Below are positions 5,015-7,773 of a stretch of 7,773 bases of DNA, one piece after another. The notes beneath the pieces were generated by a model that did not search any database, had not been told where the DNA came from, and saw only the letters and a list, made by a program, of their open reading frames with translations. The stretch lies in contig JAABQN010000094.1 in NCBI GenBank assembly GCA_011391455.1, positions 1 through 7,773 on the forward strand, read 5' to 3'. Position 1 is the first letter of the stretch. Every line of letters starts with the position of its first letter. The translations under genes and the position numbers were made by a program. Origin of the DNA: Nitrospiraceae bacterium. Its GTDB lineage: Bacteria; Nitrospirota; Nitrospiria; Nitrospirales; Nitrospiraceae.

Positions 5015-6325
5015 ATGCTACATCAGCTCTGGAAATCTATCCTCGCGCTTCTCTTCCCTGGAGGGCTGATTCTTCTCCTCGCGATCGGATTTCTTCGTCC
5101 CCAGGGACTTCCAATGTGGTTGCATCAGCCGATCGCCGCCCTGCCCTATATCGTCCTCACGTTTGGACTCATCTTTGGTTGGTACCTTGCCAGCAGCCGC
5201 ATGATCCTCTCCCTGCTTGTATTGACACTGGCAGATCGAGCCCTGGTTTTGCTTCCTACAATCGAAGCCGATCAGGAAACCGTAGGTCAAACGATTGTCG
5301 CCATAACTGCTTTTCTCGTCCCGCTCAACCTGTTGGCCTTTTCTCTCCTCAAAGAAGATTCGCTGTGGACATTTCGTGGCCTAATGCGCCTCCTGCTCGT
5401 CTTGGTTCAACCTATTCTGCTGCTCTGGCTCTGCCGTCCGGACCAGCATGATCTGGCGACATCATTATTTACCGGAGCATTTATTCCGCTGATGTTCACG
5501 GAATGGACGCCGATTCCGCAACCGGCGTTGGTGGCCTTTGCTACAGCATTGCTGCTGCACGGCATACGATTCGTCCTTCATCGCGACGCGCTTGAGGGGG
5601 GAGCAATCTGGGCGCTAGTGGCCATTTTCGTGGCCTACCATACGAGCCGTTATGGCTGGCATCCGACAAATTTTTTCATGACGGCTGGACTGGTTCTCTT
5701 CGCCACATTGCTTCAGTCCTTTCATCGGCAAACCTATCGGGACACACTTACCGGCATCCCCGGTCGCCTGGCCTATGACGAAGCGATCGGACAACTTGGG
5801 AAGCGATTTTCCGTTGCAGTCATCGGTATCGACCAGCTCACTCAGTATGCCAATGTCCATGGAAAGTCTGTTAGTGAACAGATATTAAAACAGATCGCAC
5901 CGAAAGTTCTGGCCGTCTGCACAAGTGGGCAAATCTTCCGTACGACTGGAGAAGAACTCACCGTACTGTTTCCTGGAAAATCGACTATCGAAGCTCTCAG
6001 TGCGTTGGATACTATCCGGAAATCGATTGAAGCGGTCTCGCTGTTTCTCAGAGGAAGAGAACGAGTGTGGGAAAAGGAGCGAGCGGCTCAAAAGACCGGA
6101 CCACGCGACCAGGCGCTTCCTGTCACCCTGAGTATTGGCGTAGCAGAAAAACTGAACGACAGCGCGACACTGACGCTGGTGATCATGTCGGCGTACCGCG
6201 CCCTCTATGAAGCCAAAGGAGCAGGAGGGAACGTTGTAAAGCGTGGGACCGAAGAGAATGTGCCGGTACGGCGTTCCCATGCTGGACCGGGAAAAGCCGC
6301 CTCGATCAGCGAATACGGAACCTAG
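5015..6325 (+). CDS. Membrane protein with degenerate GGDEF domain
   Basis: From ATG 5015 the protein has 436 residues. The first 240 contain eight or nine hydrophobic segments (for example about 6-26, 40-59, 64-80, 94-112, 120-139, 170-188, 197-211 and 219-236), so it is an integral inner-membrane protein. From about 242 (RDTLTGIPGRLAYDEA) to 407 is a GGDEF-like cytoplasmic domain ending with VTLSIGVAE and YEAKGAGGNVV. Diguanylate cyclases make c-di-GMP from GTP, but here the signature GG(D/E)EF reads TGEEL (311-315) and the Asn-Asp of the first motif reads Ala-Asn. The first metal Asp (273, IGIDQL) is kept. Catalysis is therefore doubtful and a sensory or binding role is more likely. A charged insert (FLRGRERVWEKERAAQ) precedes the last strand. 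ATG 5015 has AGGAAG four bases before it; ATG 4961, preceded by GAGG, would add 18 residues and cannot be excluded. Confidence 0.88.
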   Translation: MLHQLWKSILALLFPGGLILLLAIGFLRPQGLPMWLHQPIAALPYIVLTFGLIFGWYLASSRMILSLLVLTLADRALVLLPTIEADQETVGQTIVAITAFLVPLNLLAFSLLKEDSLWTFRGLMRLLLVLVQPILLLWLCRPDQHDLATSLFTGAFIPLMFTEWTPIPQPALVAFATALLLHGIRFVLHRDALEGGAIWALVAIFVAYHTSRYGWHPTNFFMTAGLVLFATLLQSFHRQTYRDTLTGIPGRLAYDEAIGQLGKRFSVAVIGIDQLTQYANVHGKSVSEQILKQIAPKVLAVCTSGQIFRTTGEELTVLFPGKSTIEALSALDTIRKSIEAVSLFLRGRERVWEKERAAQKTGPRDQALPVTLSIGVAEKLNDSATLTLVIMSAYRALYEAKGAGGNVVKRGTEENVPVRRSHAGPGKAASISEYGT

Positions 6326-6330
6326 ACCTG

Positions 6331-6356
6331 GCAGGCAGGCTTTTTCAACAGCCTGC
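6331..6356. terminator. Hairpin between convergent genes
   Basis: GCAGGCT (6335-6341) pairs with AGCCTGC (6350-6356) around an 8-base loop. An overlapping register GCAGGC (6331-6336) with GCCTGC (6351-6356) is also possible. It fills the 30-bp space between the stop of the GGDEF-like gene (6325) and the stop of the ArsC-family gene, whose last base is 6356. The T-run lies in the loop instead of after the stem, so it is not a classical intrinsic terminator. It is nevertheless placed as a bidirectional transcript end, and may be a REP-like dispersed sequence. Confidence 0.5.
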
Positions 6357-6706
6357 TACAGCAGCTCCTTCACAGATTCCGCCGGTCTAGCCAGGATTAC
6401 CTTCTCGCCCTTTTCGACAATCGGACGCTGAATGAGATCCGGATGAGCTACCATCAGATCCAGCCATTCATCGTCCGACAAGGTCTTTTTCGCCAAACCG
6501 AGATCCTTGTAGATATCCTCTTTGGTTCTCAGAATATCCTTCGGTGAGAGCCCTGCTTTTTTTAAAAGATTCTTGAGCTGAGCCTTCGTGAAGGGCTTCT
6601 CATAGTAGTTAATAGCCGTGAAGGGCTTGCCGCTCTCTTTTAGCAGTTGTACGGCCTGACGGCAGGTGCTGCAGGTCGGTTTCTGGTAAATCGTTACTTC
6701 TGCCAT
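6356..6706 (-). CDS. ArsC-family reductase (arsenate reductase / Spx-like)
   Basis: The 116-residue thioredoxin-fold protein begins with VTIYQKPTCSTCRQ, giving a CxxC pair at Cys12 and Cys15. Arg60 (ILRTKEDIY), Arg94 (IQRPIV) and Arg107 (LARPAE) fall at exactly the positions known for the arsenate-binding arginines of plasmid R773 ArsC, together with the catalytic Cys12. Family members reduce arsenate to arsenite using glutaredoxin or thioredoxin. Relatives of this length with a CxxC (Spx, YffB) instead act as regulators or have unknown function. The start is set by AAGGAG eight bases upstream of ATG 6706-6704; a longer reading frame to 6748 lacks such a site. No arsR, arsB or acr3 gene is adjacent, so an arsenic role is not supported by context. 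It is divergent from the gene at 6790. Confidence 0.88.
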   Translation of the reverse strand: MAEVTIYQKPTCSTCRQAVQLLKESGKPFTAINYYEKPFTKAQLKNLLKKAGLSPKDILRTKEDIYKDLGLAKKTLSDDEWLDLMVAHPDLIQRPIVEKGEKVILARPAESVKELL

Positions 6707-6757
6707 GTTCGAACTCCTTGGTTCAGCGCCGTGCATGCCTTGCGCCATTTTTTCCCC

Positions 6758-6775
6758 TGTGATACATGGGTCACA
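6758..6775. promoter_or_regulatory. TGTGA-N8-TCACA inverted repeat in a divergent promoter region
   Basis: TGTGA (6758-6762) and TCACA (6771-6775) form a perfect 5-bp inverted repeat around 8 bases. It lies in the 83-bp gap between the divergent ArsC-family gene and the gene at 6790, 14 bp before the latter's start. The half-sites equal those of CRP-type regulators, but the spacer is 8 instead of the usual 6, so the binding protein is open. No clear -35/-10 pair was found in either direction. Confidence 0.35.
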
Positions 6776-6789
6776 TCGTACTCACTTGA

Positions 6790-7176
6790 ATGTCCATGAT
6801 GCCAACACCACTGTTCGGAACTAGCTCTAGCGGCCAGTTTTCCTGCGCGACAGCTGCGCACCACACCCTACGAGACCTCCGCACCAAGCGCAAGGGACAG
6901 CCGGTGTTCGTCGTCGGGCATGTCTTGGCTCGGAAAGGCCAGGAAGGAAGCTTTGAAGTCTTTAACGATCGACTGGCCATTGTCAAATTCTCCGACGGCG
7001 GCGCAATCGGATATGATCCACGGGAATTGCTCCTGCCTGCCGAAATCGACGACAAAGGCATCGCCTACTTTGAAATTCGTCCTTGCAGACAGTGCGAGCA
7101 ACTTTTCCCGCTGACTGCCGAAGACTGTGAGGCAGCTGAAGAACCTACCGATTGTCCGGAATGCCGACACTCCTAA
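6790..7176 (+). CDS. Small protein with C-terminal zinc-ribbon-like cysteines, function unknown
   Basis: I do not recognise this 128-residue protein. It is soluble, with no signal peptide or membrane segment. The middle part (PVFVVGHVLARKGQEGSFEV, about 38-57, then RLAIVKFSDGGAIGYDP) looks like a small beta-rich domain. The C-terminal part carries CRQC (Cys99, Cys102) and CPEC (Cys122, Cys125), with one more Cys at 113. Two CxxC pairs 19 residues apart suggest a zinc ribbon or treble-clef metal site, hence possible nucleic acid or protein binding. The first 25 residues are low in conserved character and the ATG at 6790 has no good ribosome site, so the true start could lie further in. It is single, divergent from the ArsC-family gene, and converges on the exported-protein gene. 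Confidence 0.7.
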   Translation: MSMMPTPLFGTSSSGQFSCATAAHHTLRDLRTKRKGQPVFVVGHVLARKGQEGSFEVFNDRLAIVKFSDGGAIGYDPRELLLPAEIDDKGIAYFEIRPCRQCEQLFPLTAEDCEAAEEPTDCPECRHS

Positions 7177-7177
7177 C

Positions 7178-7275
7178 TGGTTTCTTTGGTTTCTTTGGTT
7201 TGTCTTGTTTGATTAGTTGGTTTGATCGATCTTGTTCAACCAAATAACCAAATGAACCAAACAAACCAAATCAAC
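7178..7275. repeat. Quasi-palindrome with arms of 9-bp TTTGGTTTC-type units; likely bidirectional terminator
   Basis: Starting two bases after the upstream stop codon, the left arm reads TGGTTTCTT (7178-7186), TGGTTTCTT, TGGTTTGTC, TTGTTTGAT, TAGTTGGTT (to 7222), a 9-bp period. The right arm reads AACCAAAT (7238-7245), AACCAAATG, AACCAAACA, AACCAAATC (to 7272), then AAC. The inner stem pairs TTGGTT (7217-7222) with AACCAA (7238-7243). The loop contains the palindrome GATCGATC (7224-7231). It fills almost the whole gap between two convergent genes, where it could end transcription from both sides. The architecture is the same as the element at 2767-2873 but the unit variant differs. Confidence 0.8.
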
Positions 7276-7279
7276 TGTA

Positions 7280-7687
7280 CTAGTCCCTCAACGGTGCTAC
7301 CTCGATCGCTTTCTTAATCAAACAGTCCCCGGCAAAAGATTGTAGAGACATCGGCAACATGCCGGCATCGATCACGCGCACCGTGACAACCTGGAAGCCT
7401 TCAGCGGCTTTGTACCCTTCAAGCCTCATCGCGTGACAGATTTCGAGCTTTTTCCATATCAGATTATTCAGGATCGTCTCCGATGCGAGGAGCTTCATAT
7501 CTGACACTGCGTCATTGATCGAGACCTTCGCCGTTACCTGCGCCTTGTCTTTTGGCGCCTCACTTACCACGGCAAAAGCAAGGGTCTCGCCTTCTGCCTG
7601 TGCGAAGGTGGTTGCTCCCATTGCAATGAGGCCAGGGAATGTCAGTAGGAGGGACAGAGACACCGTCGTTGCATGTTTCCTCGGCAT
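7280..7687 (-). CDS. Small exported protein with two cysteines, function unknown
   Basis: The 135-residue protein starts at ATG 7687-7685, preceded by AAGGA six bases upstream. A longer frame to 7744 is rejected because its extension overlaps the predicted promoter. Residues 1-31 form a classical signal peptide: positive PRKH, a hydrophobic core SLSLLLTFPGLIAMGA, and an AQA cleavage site at 29-31, giving a mature protein of about 104 residues in the periplasm or outside. The mature part has only two cysteines (EICHAMR and AGDCLIKK), which could form a disulfide. No domain is recognised. The C-terminus (KKAIEVAPLRD) ends at TAG, four bases from the repeat at 7178-7275. It appears to be transcribed alone from the promoter at 7721-7749. 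Confidence 0.8.
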   Translation of the reverse strand: MPRKHATTVSLSLLLTFPGLIAMGATTFAQAEGETLAFAVVSEAPKDKAQVTAKVSINDAVSDMKLLASETILNNLIWKKLEICHAMRLEGYKAAEGFQVVTVRVIDAGMLPMSLQSFAGDCLIKKAIEVAPLRD

Positions 7688-7720
7688 ATCCGATTCCTTG
7701 TGTGAATAGCCGACAGGGTG

Positions 7721-7749
7721 AGTATGCCAACCGATAAGTGCCATTTCAA
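7721..7749 (-). promoter_or_regulatory. Predicted sigma70-like promoter of the exported-protein gene
   Basis: Read on the reverse strand, TTGAAA (7749-7744) and CATACT (7726-7721) are separated by exactly 17 bp and match the -35 and -10 consensus at 5 and 4 of 6 positions. Transcription would start near 7713, leaving a leader of about 25 bases that carries the AAGGA ribosome site. This is prediction from sequence only. Confidence 0.55.
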
Positions 7750-7773
7750 GATCCTGCTACCAGAACATGATAG

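Noticed and set aside
4831..5451. Forward ORF of 206 residues overlapping the start of the GGDEF-like gene
   Set aside because: Ser/Pro/Arg-rich shadow in another frame. The overlapping frame has clear membrane helices and a GGDEF fold.

Overview
The window looks like chromosomal DNA from a Nitrospira-type bacterium (Nitrospirota). This is an inference from the gene set, from protein wording I recognise (NhaD, ACT-domain malic enzyme, RNase D, ArsC-family reductase) and from the low-complexity quasi-palindromes between genes. No database search was possible. I see no rRNA, tRNA, CRISPR array, phage gene or transposase gene.

Layout. Positions 1-219 hold the C-terminal end of a NhaD-type Na+/H+ antiporter. 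Positions 220-1239 are about 1 kb of mostly non-coding sequence. It contains a 172-bp non-autonomous insertion (234-405) with 18-bp terminal inverted repeats and a perfect 9-bp target duplication, a small hairpin (501-535), a short reverse-strand ORF carrying one copy of a secreted-protein repeat (617-883), a 13-bp direct repeat (942-954 and 1049-1061) and an inverted repeat built from 8-bp tandem units (1075-1150). Positions 1240-2682 encode a malic enzyme with an N-terminal ACT domain. A predicted promoter (2723-2750) and a 107-bp inverted repeat made of 9-bp units (2767-2873) precede a J-domain protein (2917-3549), which overlaps an RNase D gene (3500-4771). A 243-bp gap with a perfect palindrome and repeated heptamers precedes a membrane protein with a degenerate GGDEF domain (5015-6325). 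This gene converges on an ArsC-family gene (6356-6706, reverse) across a hairpin. Divergent from that is a small zinc-ribbon-like protein of unknown function (6790-7176). It converges on a small exported protein (7280-7687, reverse) across a second 9-bp-unit inverted repeat (7178-7275). The exported protein has a good sigma70-like promoter at 7721-7749.

The genes are mostly housekeeping or single-gene units. Only the J-domain and RNase D genes look like an operon. Malic enzyme links the malate and pyruvate pools, RNase D trims RNA 3' ends, and the ArsC-family protein may reduce arsenate or act as a Spx-like regulator. No shared pathway is evident.

The most unusual content is between genes: three quasi-palindromes whose arms are arrays of 8- or 9-bp units. 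In the two 9-bp cases, both arms of one element share the same unit variant while the two elements differ from each other. The second strong signal is the MITE-like insertion directly after nhaD.
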